Below, in pieces: positions 9,408 to 19,194 of a stretch of 64,000 bases of DNA (position 1 is its first letter; every line of letters starts with the position of its first letter). The stretch lies in the NCBI RefSeq assembly GCF_000214665.1, contig NC_015572.1, positions 434,001 through 498,000 on the forward strand. Reading direction: 5' to 3'. Under the pieces are notes generated by a model. The model searched no databases. It saw only the letters and a program-made list of their open reading frames with translations, and had not been told where the DNA came from. Made by a program: the position numbers and the translations under genes. This DNA is from Methylomonas methanica MC09. GTDB lineage: Bacteria > Pseudomonadota > Gammaproteobacteria > Methylococcales > Methylomonadaceae.

Positions 9408-11030
9408 ATGGACTCTCAAGACACTACTTTCGTCTCAACGACCCCTTCAACTTATATTTTAGCCTTATGGGGCTTGGCTGTTTTGCTGCTGGGGCTTGTA
9501 CTGCACGAAAGCCTAGCTGAAATGGGCCATATATGGATAATCAAGGAAGAGTACAGCCACGGATTTTTTATTCCAATAATCAGTGTGTATTTGATTTGGG
9601 TGCAACGGGATCAGCTTAAATTTGTCCGGGATTTCAATTCGTCCCTATTAGGTATTGCCATTTTAGTGTTTGGCTTGTTGTTGTTTTTGCTGGGCGGCTT
9701 GGCAACCATACGTACCATTCAACACTACGCCTTTATCGTTGCGTTTGTCGGGATATTTGCCGCTGCATTCGGCAAAGAGGGCTTAAAGACAGCGTGGGTG
9801 CCTCTGGCGTTTCTAGTGTTTATGGTGCCGTTTCCGGAATTCATTATCAATAACCTGTCGTCTAAACTGCAGCTGATGTCGTCTTGGTTGGGGGTGGAGT
9901 TTATTCGCGCTTGCGACATTATGGTGTATCTGGAAGGTAATGTAATCGACTTGGGCGGCTATAAACTGCAAGTGGTTGAAGCTTGCAGCGGTTTGCGCTA
10001 TTTGTTTCCTTTAGCCAGTTTGTCCTTTTTATGCGCTTATTTGTTTAAAGGGCCGGTCTGGCAAAAGATTTTGATTTTTCTGTCTTCCGTGCCGCTGACT
10101 ATTTTTATGAATAGCTTTCGCATCGGCGTAATCGGTCTTCTGGTAAATAGCTGGGGCACCGAAATGGCGGAAGGCTTTTTGCACGATTTCGAAGGTTGGG
10201 CGGTGTTTTTACTGTGTATGGTGCTGCTGTTTATCGAGATGTGGGTGTTTTCTCGCTTCAGCGGCAAAAAAATCGCTTTTTCCGAATTGGTGCAACTGCC
10301 GGATGAATGGTTTTCCGCCGGCAAAACGTCGCAAATGGAGTTGTATTTGAATAAGTCAGTGTTTGTGGTGTTGGCATTGATTTTGACAGTTGGTGTGTCC
10401 GGACAGTTTGTGCGCGGTGGCGAGGAGGTTATTCCTCAGCGTAAGGGATTTAATAATTTTCCATTGCAGTTGGACACTTGGCAAGGTCATCGCGAGTATA
10501 TCGAGCAAAAATATCTGGATACCTTGAAATTAACCGATTACATCGTTGCCAATTATGTTGCCGAGGATGCGGCGAGTTCGGTGAATTTTTATTCCGCTTA
10601 TTACGAGTCACAACGTAAAGGTGTCTCCGTTCATTCGCCGCGCAGTTGTATTCCGGGTGATGGCTGGCAGATTACCAACTTCGGGCAACGGGAATTTCCT
10701 GATTTACTGATACAAGGTACACCCTTGACGGTAAATAGAGCAGTGATTGAAAAAGGCGAATACAAGCAATTGGTTTATTACTGGTTTCAACAGCGCGGCC
10801 GCTCGATCACAAATGAATATTTAGTGAAGTGGTACCTGTTTTACGACGCCATTACCCTGCATAGAACCGACGGGGCTTTGGTTCGCTTGGTCACAACATT
10901 AGACAAAGGCCAGGATATCGATGTGGCCGATCAGCGTTTGCAGGCCTTTATGCGGACTATGGTTAACGTGTTGCCGGATTATTTGCCCGGTAAACAGGCT
11001 ATTCCAGCCGACGTTATTCAAGCGGATTAA
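9408..11030 (+). CDS. xrtD: Exosortase fused to EpsI domain (XrtD/XrtA-type)
   Basis: Membrane transpeptidase-like enzyme predicted to cut and sort proteins bearing a C-terminal PEP-CTERM-type signal. The N-terminal exosortase domain has eight or so helices and shows the three conserved catalytic residues: Cys in VVEACSGLRYLFPLA, Arg in MNSFRIGVIGLLV and His in GFLHDFEGWAVFLL. YSHGFFIPIISVYLIW lies near the start. After about residue 310 comes an EpsI (DUF3485) domain with GVSVHSPRSCIPGDGWQI. Fused forms occur in both XrtA and the VPLPA-CTERM-specific XrtD. I favour XrtD because two cargo proteins in the window carry VPVPG/VPLPA-type tails. ATG 9408 was chosen; a TTG at 9378 has GGAG too close to it. 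The subtype is inferred. Confidence 0.85.
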   Translation: MDSQDTTFVSTTPSTYILALWGLAVLLLGLVLHESLAEMGHIWIIKEEYSHGFFIPIISVYLIWVQRDQLKFVRDFNSSLLGIAILVFGLLLFLLGGLATIRTIQHYAFIVAFVGIFAAAFGKEGLKTAWVPLAFLVFMVPFPEFIINNLSSKLQLMSSWLGVEFIRACDIMVYLEGNVIDLGGYKLQVVEACSGLRYLFPLASLSFLCAYLFKGPVWQKILIFLSSVPLTIFMNSFRIGVIGLLVNSWGTEMAEGFLHDFEGWAVFLLCMVLLFIEMWVFSRFSGKKIAFSELVQLPDEWFSAGKTSQMELYLNKSVFVVLALILTVGVSGQFVRGGEEVIPQRKGFNNFPLQLDTWQGHREYIEQKYLDTLKLTDYIVANYVAEDAASSVNFYSAYYESQRKGVSVHSPRSCIPGDGWQITNFGQREFPDLLIQGTPLTVNRAVIEKGEYKQLVYYWFQQRGRSITNEYLVKWYLFYDAITLHRTDGALVRLVTTLDKGQDIDVADQRLQAFMRTMVNVLPDYLPGKQAIPADVIQAD

Positions 11031-11467
11031 GCTTGCGCCTCCAGCAAAAATTGAGAATACAAGCTACATTTAAACCTTAACAAGATCGCCAAAGTCGAAT
11101 CGCGCAGGCAGCGCCATTCCCTCTCTACGTTTGCTTATCGGCTTCCGAAACGTAGGGTGGGCGGCGCTTTTCGTGCCCAGGCGGATTCTGAAGGGTTACG
11201 AACAATTTCCTGATCAGTAAGCTCATTCAGCCAGGCAGAAGAAAACCGTCGTGCCTGCAGGGAAGCGGGTATCCCGTGCCAAGGATGGCGAGTTTCAAGC
11301 TATCCATGCAGTCGGATTTAGGCAATCCTTGCCGAGATGACGATTTAAAGGGCGTGCGAATGGACGAGCTAAAGCATCTCGCCAATCAGGAGAAATTTTT
11401 TTATATGCCGGAGAGGTATTCGGCTTAAGAGCGGCTGGTTCAGCCGTCGCTTCCATCGGACTAAATA
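11031..11467. other. Intergenic region with degenerate REP-like repeat
   Basis: No gene seen. Around 11150-11192 the sequence GTAGGGTGGGCGGCGC is followed by TTTTCGTGCCCA, a loosely palindromic unit resembling the GTAGGG(T)GG-type repetitive extragenic palindromes found elsewhere in the window. A second stretch near 11250-11345 resembles dispersed intergenic repeat debris. A promoter for the downstream transferase gene is expected here but no convincing hexamers stand out. Confidence 0.35.
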
Positions 11468-13156
11468 ATGGAATTATTTTTAAGTTTTACCCTCTCGACA
11501 TTGATCAGCGTGGTATTGATGCCGTTTTTAATTAAATCGGCTAAATACCTGGGTATGCTTGATGAGCCGGATGAGCGCAAGGTTCATACTCAAGCGATTC
11601 CCCGTTGCGGCGGGTTGGGATTATCTTTTGCTACTTTAACCACCATTTTAATTCTAGCGCCATTGGAGCCACCTTTTAGTGGTTTGCTGGTCGGCGGCGC
11701 CATTATTGTGCTGTTTGGCCTGCTGGACGATATATTAAATCTGAATTACAAATGGAAGTTTTTCGGCCAATTTGTTGCCGTAATTTTTGTATTGCAACAA
11801 GGGATTTATCTAAGGTTCCTACCTTTCTTCGGTCTGGATGAAGCACCGTTATGGATAACCTATCCATTAAGTTTTATTTTTGTGGTGGGGGTGACCAACG
11901 CCGTTAATTTATCCGACGGCCTGGATGGTTTGGCCGCCGGCATTATGTTGATGACATTGGCGGCGGTGGCTTTTTTTGCAGACTATGTCGGCGGCAAGGA
12001 TTTGGCCTTAATCGCGCTGGCGATTATCGGCGGAATTTTAGGTTTTTTGCGCTTTAATAGTCATCCTGCCGTGGTGTTTATGGGAGACACGGGCAGTCAG
12101 TTTATTGGCTTTATGGCCGCTTTCTTATGCATCTATCTGGTAGATAATGTCTATGTCACTTTAAACCCCGCCTTGCCTTTGCTGCTGTTGGGGTTGCCGG
12201 TATTGGATACTTTGATGGTGATGAGTCAAAGGATTTATATAGGCAAATCGCCTTTTTCGCCCGATAAACGGCATATCCATCATCGTTTATTGGCGCTTGG
12301 GTTTAGTCATGCTGAGGCCGTGTCATGTATTTACGCGCTGCAATCGGTTTTTTTACTGGCCGCATTTATATTGCGTTATCAAAGCGATCTGGCTGTTTTG
12401 GGCTGTTGGGGCTTGATCTGCGCGTCCATTTTGCTGTTTTTCTTTTGGGCTACGCAAACCGGATGGTTGGTGCGGCCGGAAAGAGACCCGTCTGATCGTC
12501 GGCGAGGGGTTTTGCGGCGGTTTGATTGGTTGTATTGGGCTTGCCGTCTGTATATTGAATTTGGCTTGCTGATTTATTTATGGGTAATGATAGTGGCCAT
12601 GTATAAATCCTTTCATCTGTTTTCGGAATCCGGGCCGTTTTTTTTGGCCAGTTTGCTGGGATCTGCCTTGTTGGTTTTTTTGTTTAAAAGACCCTTATTA
12701 AATTCCATTATTAAGTTATGCGTATATATTACGGCTACTTTCTCGGGTTTTATCTTAACCTCCGATCACTTTAACAATCCTTATATCGATATTGGGGTTG
12801 CCGCTTATTTAACTATTTTAATGGTCGTTATATTTGTCGGTATTCGAGTTACCCGCAGAAATGTCTTTTCATTTTCCACACAGGATCTTTTGATATCGTT
12901 ATTTGCCGTGGCTGCGGTGTTATTGTCCGATACGCCGTTCCCGGTTAATTTTTTATTTAAATTATTGTGTTTGGCTTATGGTGTTGAATATTTATTCAAT
13001 TTTCCGCTGAGGTCTTATAAATTATTAAAAGTGTCGGCCTTGCTATCCGGGTTGATGGTTTTTTCAGTGTTGAGCCTGGGTTACGATGCCAAGTCTGACG
13101 TGTTCGCGCCGGAAAGCAGCTTGTCGTATTTCGCGATTTTTCCAGACTCGCCTTAA
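11468..13156 (+). CDS. MraY/WecA-family sugar-phosphate transferase with C-terminal membrane extension
   Basis: Predicted polyprenyl-phosphate hexose-1-phosphate transferase that starts lipid-linked glycan synthesis by transferring GlcNAc-1-P or a similar group to undecaprenyl phosphate. Signatures in order: DEPDERKVHTQAIPRCGGLG (start of the family), FGLLDDILNLNYKWKFFGQF (Asp-Asp), TNAVNLSDGLDGLAAG (catalytic Asp loop), PAVVFMGDTGSQFIGFM, and FSPDKRHIHHRLLALG (the His loop of WecA-type enzymes). These fall in the first 300 residues. The usual family length is 320-370, and this protein has 562. The last 230 residues hold about six further hydrophobic helices of unknown role. The position beside the exosortase suggests it initiates the exopolysaccharide made by this region. 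Confidence 0.88.
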   Translation: MELFLSFTLSTLISVVLMPFLIKSAKYLGMLDEPDERKVHTQAIPRCGGLGLSFATLTTILILAPLEPPFSGLLVGGAIIVLFGLLDDILNLNYKWKFFGQFVAVIFVLQQGIYLRFLPFFGLDEAPLWITYPLSFIFVVGVTNAVNLSDGLDGLAAGIMLMTLAAVAFFADYVGGKDLALIALAIIGGILGFLRFNSHPAVVFMGDTGSQFIGFMAAFLCIYLVDNVYVTLNPALPLLLLGLPVLDTLMVMSQRIYIGKSPFSPDKRHIHHRLLALGFSHAEAVSCIYALQSVFLLAAFILRYQSDLAVLGCWGLICASILLFFFWATQTGWLVRPERDPSDRRRGVLRRFDWLYWACRLYIEFGLLIYLWVMIVAMYKSFHLFSESGPFFLASLLGSALLVFLFKRPLLNSIIKLCVYITATFSGFILTSDHFNNPYIDIGVAAYLTILMVVIFVGIRVTRRNVFSFSTQDLLISLFAVAAVLLSDTPFPVNFLFKLLCLAYGVEYLFNFPLRSYKLLKVSALLSGLMVFSVLSLGYDAKSDVFAPESSLSYFAIFPDSP

Positions 13157-13232
13157 CGCTGTCTGTAGCCGTTTACGATATGGTCAAAAATAACGTCCCG
13201 GAAATCGGCTTATGCCGAATCACACGATCATT

Positions 13233-13310
13233 GCCCCCTCTCTGATAAAGAGGGGTAGGGGAGATTTTTTAATAAATCCCCCTCGATCCCCCTTTTTCAA
13301 AGGGGGAAGT
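13233..13310. repeat. Imperfect CCCCCTC-type palindrome (MITE-like)
   Basis: CCCCCTCTCTGATAAAGAGG leads into GGTAGGGGAGATTT, and this is mirrored by AAATCCCCCTCGATCCCCC and CAAAGGGGGAAG, giving a long imperfect hairpin of nested small hairpins. Such CCCCCTC..GAGGGG units are dispersed intergenic repeats in several gammaproteobacterial and cyanobacterial genomes. A role as a transcription terminator after the transferase gene is possible but not shown. Confidence 0.5.
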
Positions 13311-13430
13311 TATTTTTGGTGAAATCCTTAGCAAGGTTTTATCCCGTTTTCCGGCGGGAAATGTCACGTAACCGCAATGGCTGTAGCGTATTTAAGACGC
13401 TGCGGTGCTCTGAGCGGAGTATCGGGTAGG

Positions 13431-13456
13431 TCAGGGTGCGCGATAGCGTTCCCTGA
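13431..13456. repeat. REP-like hairpin
   Basis: TCAGGG at 13431-13436 pairs with CCCTGA at 13451-13456, with partly complementary GCGCGATAGCG between. The preceding 50 bases (CTGTAGCGTATTTAAGACGC and on) are of the same repetitive intergenic style. Confidence 0.4.
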
Positions 13457-13540
13457 CAATGTTGCCAACACAGAGGACTTGCCGTCTCGATATAGGCTAA
13501 AATTTAAGCAGTCTATGATTTTCTACTTGGAACCAGCTAC

Positions 13541-14266
13541 ATGAGCGACGCATTTATCTCCACCAAACCCATCCCTGTTCGCGAACGATTGATCATGGCC
13601 TTGGATGTGCCCAGTATCCCCGAGGCCCAGGCTTTGGTGGAAGAGCTGGGGGATGCGGTGATTTTTTATAAAGTCGGCATGGAGTTATTCATGTCCGGCG
13701 ATTACTTTGCTTTTATCGAGTGGTTAAAGGCGCGCAATAAAAAGGTATTCGTCGATCTGAAGTTTTTCGATATCCCCGCCACGGTCGGACGGGCGATTAA
13801 AGCGTTAAGCAGCAAAGGCGTGGATTTGGCCACCATCCACGGCAACGATTCGATAATGGAAGCCGCCGCGCAAGCCAAAGGCGATTTGAAGGTGCTGGCG
13901 GTAACCGCGTTGACCAGTCTCGACCGTGGCGATTTGGATGACCTGGGGTTTCAATGCGACGTCAAGCAATTGGTGTTATCGCGCGCCAAGCGGGCCTTGC
14001 AAATCGGCTGCGACGGCATCGTCTCATCCGGTTTGGAAGTGTCGATGATCCGGGAAGAGCTGGGGCAGAAATTGTTGGTGATAACACCGGGTATTCGGCC
14101 GGTGGACAACCGCGAGGACGACGATCAAAAACGTGCCGTCAGCGTGGAGCAGGCTATTCAAAATGGGGCCGATTATCTGGTGGTTGGCCGGCCGATTCGC
14201 GACGCATCGGATCGTAAAGCCATGGCGGAAAAAATTCAGAGCCAAATCGCCGCGTTGTTTGATTAA
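13541..14266 (+). CDS. pyrF: Orotidine-5'-phosphate decarboxylase
   Basis: Cytoplasmic TIM-barrel enzyme that converts OMP to UMP, the last step of de novo pyrimidine synthesis. The N-terminal strand LIMALDVPSIPEAQALVEEL gives the substrate Asp, and VFVDLKFFDIPATVGRAI carries the catalytic D-x-K-x-x-D signature. TPGIRP and DYLVVGRPIRDASD form the phosphate-binding C-terminal part. Length (241 residues) is typical. It stands alone, followed by the shikimate cluster after 86 bases. Confidence 0.97.
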   Translation: MSDAFISTKPIPVRERLIMALDVPSIPEAQALVEELGDAVIFYKVGMELFMSGDYFAFIEWLKARNKKVFVDLKFFDIPATVGRAIKALSSKGVDLATIHGNDSIMEAAAQAKGDLKVLAVTALTSLDRGDLDDLGFQCDVKQLVLSRAKRALQIGCDGIVSSGLEVSMIREELGQKLLVITPGIRPVDNREDDDQKRAVSVEQAIQNGADYLVVGRPIRDASDRKAMAEKIQSQIAALFD

Positions 14267-14352
14267 ACGCCATTGTCTCGGGTCAGATTAAATTTTATTC
14301 CTGATAAAAAGTGGGCATAATGCCTGCCTTTCCATGCATTAACCTGCTTTCG

Positions 14353-14898
14353 ATGAAAAAATTGCAGAATATTTATCTGATCGGCTTGATGGGGGTGGGT
14401 AAAACCACCATCGGCAAGCAACTGGCCAAAGCTTTGCAACGGCCGTTTTACGATAGCGATAAAGTCATCGAAGACAGCATGGGCGTGGATATTCCCACCA
14501 TTTTTTCGTATGAAGGCGAAGCGGGTTTTCGTCTGCGCGAGCAAGCGGTCATCCAGCAATTGACAGCGATACCCGGCATTGTGATGGCAACCGGCGGCGG
14601 TTCGGTGATTAAGCCGGAAAACCGCGAGGCTCTGAAAGCCAGCGGTTTCGTGGTCTATTTACATTGCTCCATCGATAAAATTTTATATAGAACCCGTCAC
14701 GACACCCAACGGCCGTTGTTACGCACCGATAATCCCCGCCAGCGCTTGCAAAGCCTGTTAGCGGACAGAGAGCCGTTGTATATGGCGTGCGCGGATTTTA
14801 AGATCGACTCCGGTTCCTTACCCGGAAAAACCGTGGTTAAAACCATTTTGCAGCAATATCAGGCTGCGTTGGAACACAATGAAAGTATTGCAAGTTGA
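14353..14898 (+). CDS. aroK: Shikimate kinase
   Basis: Phosphorylates shikimate with ATP in the chorismate pathway. The N-terminal P-loop is GLMGVGKTTIG, followed by FYDSDKVIEDSMG (shikimate-binding Asp), GEAGFRLREQAVI (Arg contact), MATGGGSVIKPENRE, and the lid region RTRHDTQRPLL. ATG 14353 gives a 181-residue protein of normal size. An upstream GTG at 14311 in the same frame would add 14 residues with no family counterpart. The 3' end overlaps aroB by 20 bases, so the two are translated from one message. Confidence 0.96.
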   Translation: MKKLQNIYLIGLMGVGKTTIGKQLAKALQRPFYDSDKVIEDSMGVDIPTIFSYEGEAGFRLREQAVIQQLTAIPGIVMATGGGSVIKPENREALKASGFVVYLHCSIDKILYRTRHDTQRPLLRTDNPRQRLQSLLADREPLYMACADFKIDSGSLPGKTVVKTILQQYQAALEHNESIAS

Positions 14899-15961
14899 AT
14901 TAGATCAAGGCCGCGGTTACCCGATTTACATCGGTTCCGGATTGCTGGCCCAGCCGGAATTACTGACCCGGCATATCCGCTCCAAACAAGTGGTTGTCGT
15001 CACTAACGAAACCATCGCGCCGTTATATTTAAGCGCATTGCAAGCGACATTGTCCGCTTATCAATTGGAGACGGTGGTGTTGCCCGACGGCGAGCAATAT
15101 AAAACCTTGCAGTATCTGGAAAAGATTTTCGATCATTTGCTGGCCAAAAAATTTAGCCGCAATTCAACGTTGATTGCCTTGGGCGGCGGGGTGATCGGCG
15201 ACATGGGCGGTTTTGCGGCGGCCTGTTATCAGCGCGGCATTGCCTTTGTACAGATTCCGACCACCTTGCTGGCGCAAGTCGATTCTTCCGTTGGCGGTAA
15301 AACCGGCGTTAACCACCCCTTGGGCAAGAACATGATAGGCGCGTTCTATCAGCCACAGTGTGTTATTGCCGATGCCGACGTGCTGGACACCTTGGACGAT
15401 CGGCAGTTGTCGGCCGGATTGGCTGAAGTGATTAAGTACGGCCTGATTCGCGACCCCGAATTTTTGCAGTGGCTGGAAGCCAATATGCCATTATTGATCG
15501 CGCGCGACAAAGCCGCGCTGGCTTACGCCATCGAACGCTCCTGCGCCAATAAAGCGGCCGTGGTGGGCGAAGATGAATTCGAGTCGGGCGTGCGCGCCAC
15601 CTTGAATTTGGGGCATACCTTTGGACACGCCATCGAAACCGGTAGCGGGTACGGGCATTACCTGCATGGCGAGGCCGTGGCGATTGGCACTTGTTTTGCC
15701 GCCGATTTGTCTCGTCGTCTGGGATGGCTGAACGATAAGGATGTCGAGCGCATCGTGGCGTTGTTTAAAGCAGCCCGTCTGCCGGTTACGCCGCCGGCGG
15801 ATATGACACCCGAACAGTATGTGGATTTGATGGCGGTGGATAAGAAAAATGTCGACGGCAAAATCCGGGTGATTTTATTAAAGCAAGTGGGTAAGGCTTC
15901 GCTGCCGGTAAACGTGGATTTGGATCCGCTGCAAGCGACGCTGAAAGGCTATGTTGGATAA
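14879..15961 (+). CDS. aroB: 3-dehydroquinate synthase
   Basis: NAD- and metal-dependent cyclase making 3-dehydroquinate from DAHP, the second step of the shikimate pathway. Visible landmarks are LPDGEQYKTL, LIALGGGVIGDMGGFAAA (NAD loop), QIPTTLLAQVDSSVGGKTGV, AEVIKYGLI, and the zinc-ligand segment LNLGHTFGHAIE followed by HGEAVAIG. The 360-residue length is typical. It overlaps aroK upstream and damX downstream (11 bases), matching the conserved aroK-aroB-damX order of gammaproteobacteria. Confidence 0.98.
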   Translation: MKVLQVELDQGRGYPIYIGSGLLAQPELLTRHIRSKQVVVVTNETIAPLYLSALQATLSAYQLETVVLPDGEQYKTLQYLEKIFDHLLAKKFSRNSTLIALGGGVIGDMGGFAAACYQRGIAFVQIPTTLLAQVDSSVGGKTGVNHPLGKNMIGAFYQPQCVIADADVLDTLDDRQLSAGLAEVIKYGLIRDPEFLQWLEANMPLLIARDKAALAYAIERSCANKAAVVGEDEFESGVRATLNLGHTFGHAIETGSGYGHYLHGEAVAIGTCFAADLSRRLGWLNDKDVERIVALFKAARLPVTPPADMTPEQYVDLMAVDKKNVDGKIRVILLKQVGKASLPVNVDLDPLQATLKGYVG

Positions 15962-17537
15962 CGACGAATTGACTTACAGCTATCAGAAGCGCCCGAAAAT
16001 TGCCGGCAATTCCCGGCAGGCGGAGCGCGCCTTGATTAGCGTGGATCGTTCGCAAAAGCTGGATTTATTGGTACACCTGTTAACCAATTTGCAGCAATCC
16101 TTAATCGTTTGCGGCCCGGACGGTATAGGCAAAACCACCTTGCTGCAAACTGTTGCGGAAAATTATAAAGATACTTGGCCGATTTGCCTGTTGCCGGGCT
16201 CGGGGGCGGTAAGTTTCGAGTCCGTGGTTGCTGAGTTGAGCCGAGCTTTGAATCTCGGCAGCGCCAGCGTGAATTTCGATTTGTCGTCGTTGCGGGCGTT
16301 TTGCGACAAGCAGAAAGTGGTTTTGATTATCGATGACGCCGGCGGACTGATGCCGGGCTTGATTGGCGAATTAATCGACTTTGCCGACTCCTTGACCGGT
16401 TTGCGGTTGGTGTTGGCCATGAATAGCGACGAATTGCAAGAAAAAGCCGGTTCTGATAGCGCCATTGACGAATGCCATTTTATCGAGCTGCCGCCGCTTA
16501 ATCTGCAGCAGTGTCGGGAGTACCTGCAAAATCTATCGGCCCAGCCGGGTTCGCCGCTTTCCTTTAGCGCCATTACCGACACCTTGGTGGAAGACATGTA
16601 CCTGCAAACCCAAGGGGTGCCGGGTAGGATAGTGGCCGAGTTGCCGAAATTTAAGGAATATCAACATCGGCACGGCCGGCGAATCGGTTTGTGGTTCGGT
16701 ATTGTCGTGGTGCTGGCTGCGGCCGGATACGCCGTTAAAGCTTTCATGCCGGCGGATCTATTAGGCGGCGCGATTCCAGAAACGGCGCTCCAGCAAGAGC
16801 AGGCGCAGCTTCCCAATAAGCCTGTGGTCTCTACGCCGGCGCCGGCGATTGAACCGACGGTTCAGGTCAGAGACAGCGCCGCTCCGGCCGGCGAGTTATT
16901 GCCTGAATCCTTGCTGGGCAAAGACTTGAATCTGGCGGCCGACCTACCTGAGTCTCCAGGCGAACAAGTAGTTGCCGAGCCCGAAATGTCGGAAGAAAAG
17001 CCAGCGGAAACTATTCCCGCCCCGCCTGTCGAATCAGTCGCGGCCGCCGAGCCGGCCGGGAGCGAAGCCGGCCAGCCGGCTGATCCCGCCGTAACGGCAA
17101 TACAGCAGCCCGAACCCGAACCGGAAGACAGCAAACCTTTGGAAAAACAGCCGGCGGCTGAAGTTAAACCCGCCGAGAAGCCGGTAGCGCCGGTTGTTGA
17201 GCAAAAACCCGTCCCCGCAAAAGCGGCTAGCTCGGAATCCGATGGCGGCGACATTGACTGGATCATGGCGCAACCCGCCGATAATTACACCGTGCAAGTG
17301 ATGGTGCTGTCCAGCAAGGCATCCGTGACACGCTTTATACGTAAATACGCCGAATATCGAGATGGCTTAAAATATTACGTCATCGGCAAACAGGGACAGG
17401 AAAAATACGTGATTATCTATGGTTCCTTCGCCTCTTCAATCGAGGCATTGAATACTAAATCCGACATGCCGAGCGAGTTTAACGGCGGCTTGGTCAAGCG
17501 TTTTAAGCAAGTGCAAAGAGCCAGTCGGCGCCGGTAG
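15951..17537 (+). CDS. damX: DamX-like protein: AAA ATPase, membrane anchor and SPOR domain
   Basis: Predicted division-associated protein that binds denuded septal peptidoglycan through its SPOR domain. Residues 1-240 form an AAA-type ATPase with Walker A CGPDGIGKTTLL and Walker B VVLIIDDAGG. One transmembrane helix follows near residue 243 (LWFGIVVVLAAAGYAVKAF). Residues 265-435 are a Pro/Glu/Ala-rich periplasmic linker, and the last 85 residues form the SPOR domain beginning YTVQVMVLSSKASV. E. coli DamX lacks a working ATPase signature, whereas here the P-loop looks intact. Its position after aroB supports the name. Confidence 0.88.
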   Translation: MLDNDELTYSYQKRPKIAGNSRQAERALISVDRSQKLDLLVHLLTNLQQSLIVCGPDGIGKTTLLQTVAENYKDTWPICLLPGSGAVSFESVVAELSRALNLGSASVNFDLSSLRAFCDKQKVVLIIDDAGGLMPGLIGELIDFADSLTGLRLVLAMNSDELQEKAGSDSAIDECHFIELPPLNLQQCREYLQNLSAQPGSPLSFSAITDTLVEDMYLQTQGVPGRIVAELPKFKEYQHRHGRRIGLWFGIVVVLAAAGYAVKAFMPADLLGGAIPETALQQEQAQLPNKPVVSTPAPAIEPTVQVRDSAAPAGELLPESLLGKDLNLAADLPESPGEQVVAEPEMSEEKPAETIPAPPVESVAAAEPAGSEAGQPADPAVTAIQQPEPEPEDSKPLEKQPAAEVKPAEKPVAPVVEQKPVPAKAASSESDGGDIDWIMAQPADNYTVQVMVLSSKASVTRFIRKYAEYRDGLKYYVIGKQGQEKYVIIYGSFASSIEALNTKSDMPSEFNGGLVKRFKQVQRASRRR

Positions 17538-17681
17538 TTTTGATTTTTTGTAACAATTCAGCGCAAAGCGCAACAATTCCTGTCCAGTGGAGAGGGCGTG
17601 AGCTGCCTCGTTGAGTAGTTACAATTTTTTTAGCTTTGCTGTCGATGTTTTTCAGGCAGCAGCCTTTTACCGTTCAAAATA

Positions 17682-18752
17682 ATGACACCAATAAAAAACG
17701 ACTTATTCCTCCGCGCCCTGTTAAAACAGCCCGTCGAACGCACTCCGGTTTGGATGATGCGCCAAGCAGGGCGTTATTTGCCGGAATACCGCGAAGTACG
17801 GGCCAAGGCCGGCAATTTTATGCAGCTGTGCATGAATCCCGAGTTGGCGTGCGAAGTGACGCTGCAACCGTTGGACAGATTCGATTTCGATGCGGCGATA
17901 TTGTTTTCCGATATTCTGACCATACCCGATGCCATGGGTTTAGGCTTGTCGTTTGCGGAAGGCGAAGGGCCGCAGTTTGCAAACCCCGTCAGAACCGCTG
18001 CCGATGTGGCCAAATTGCCGGTGCCCGACCCGGAAGCGGAATTGCGCTATGTCATTGACGCTGTCCGGCTGATCAAAACCAATCTGCAAGGCCGGGTGCC
18101 GCTGATCGGTTTTTCCGGCAGCCCATGGACATTGGCAACTTATATGGTGGAAGGCAAAAGCAGCAAGTCGTTCCAAAAAGTCAAAAGCATGATGTTCGAG
18201 CAGCCGCAACTCATGCACCAAATGTTGGATAAACTGGCGCAATCGGTCGCTGCGTACCTGAATGCGCAAATCGCCGCCGGTGCCGATGCGGTAATGGTTT
18301 TCGATACCTGGGGCGGCATGCTCAGCCATGACGATTATCTGGAGTTTTCCTTGCGCTATGCGCAGCAGGTCAGGCAATTGCTTAATACGACCCAAGACGG
18401 TCGGCAAATTCCGACCATTCTGTTCACCAAGGGCGGCGGTTTGTGGCTGGAGGCAATGGCCGCAACCGGATACGATGCGCTGGGCCTGGATTGGCAAACC
18501 GATATCGGTAACGCCCGCGCCCGGGTAGGCGATAAAGTCGCTTTGCAAGGCAATATGGACCCCATCACGCTGTATGCCCAACCCGAAGTGATACGCGAAA
18601 AAGTCGGCAAGGTTTTGCACGGTTTCGGACAAGGCTCCGGGCATGTGTTTAATCTGGGGCACGGCATATTGCCGGACATCAATCCTGAGCACGTCAAGGC
18701 CATGGTGGATGCCGTGCGGGAATTGAGTCCGCAATATCATAGTCAGGCGTGA
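17682..18752 (+). CDS. hemE: Uroporphyrinogen decarboxylase
   Basis: Cytoplasmic enzyme that removes four carboxyl groups from uroporphyrinogen III to give coproporphyrinogen III in haem synthesis. Both family signatures are present: [16 protein letters not shown] (residues 21-36, binding Arg) and [17 protein letters not shown] in the middle. The catalytic Asp lies in [15 protein letters not shown], and [17 protein letters not shown] closes the barrel. Length (356) is normal. Its TGA overlaps the GTG of the next small gene. Confidence 0.98.
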   Translation: MTPIKNDLFLRALLKQPVERTPVWMMRQAGRYLPEYREVRAKAGNFMQLCMNPELACEVTLQPLDRFDFDAAILFSDILTIPDAMGLGLSFAEGEGPQFANPVRTAADVAKLPVPDPEAELRYVIDAVRLIKTNLQGRVPLIGFSGSPWTLATYMVEGKSSKSFQKVKSMMFEQPQLMHQMLDKLAQSVAAYLNAQIAAGADAVMVFDTWGGMLSHDDYLEFSLRYAQQVRQLLNTTQDGRQIPTILFTKGGGLWLEAMAATGYDALGLDWQTDIGNARARVGDKVALQGNMDPITLYAQPEVIREKVGKVLHGFGQGSGHVFNLGHGILPDINPEHVKAMVDAVRELSPQYHSQA

Positions 18753-19180
18753 AACAATTTCACGGTGTAGACACGCTGTGCTCATCCCGACAAGGCTGGT
18801 TGACGCCGAGGGACTTGGCGTCGGCATTGTTGGATGATTTACAGGATTGCCAATGTCGAATTTTCGGCTGTATCGACGATGATGCCGAAATTCTGCTGGC
18901 TACGTTGGCGTTACTGCCCGACTCGCTGTATTACGATGCTTTCGATCAACGGATTGATTTTATCGTCGCCGGTCCCATATCAAGAAACGACTGCGTGCCT
19001 TTGACCTATCGTTTGCAAGGCAAAGTCTTTGCCATTACCGGACGTTGCTCGATGATAGCCCGGGTTTGCGGGGTCGATTTATACCTGCAGCGCAGTTATA
19101 CCGGTATCGTCGGCGATGTCGCCCGGCAGAAATTTTCGATTGATATCAAAGCGTTGTTAAAAATGCAAAAATCCGCGTGA
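18749..19180 (+). CDS. Conserved-looking hypothetical protein coupled to hemE
   Basis: Not recognised. A 143-residue soluble protein with no signal peptide or membrane helix. It starts with GTG overlapping the hemE stop (GTGA), implying translational coupling. Sequence elements are [40 protein letters not shown] and [20 protein letters not shown]. Base composition is the same as hemE. Six cysteines are present but no metal motif. The frame ends 55 bases before ssrA. Confidence 0.6.
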   Translation: MKQFHGVDTLCSSRQGWLTPRDLASALLDDLQDCQCRIFGCIDDDAEILLATLALLPDSLYYDAFDQRIDFIVAGPISRNDCVPLTYRLQGKVFAITGRCSMIARVCGVDLYLQRSYTGIVGDVARQKFSIDIKALLKMQKSA

Positions 19181-19194
19181 AGCAAAAAATAGTT

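Larger units (their letters stand above)
13157..13540. other. Intergenic region with two palindromic repeats
   Basis: No gene seen. It contains an imperfect 78-base palindrome and a REP-like hairpin (both listed separately), followed by about 80 bases that should hold the pyrF promoter. No clear -10/-35 pair is visible. Confidence 0.5.

Noticed and set aside
17636..18058. Plus-strand frame overlapping hemE in another frame
   Set aside because: Arg/Cys-rich shadow of hemE, which has both family signatures in its own frame.
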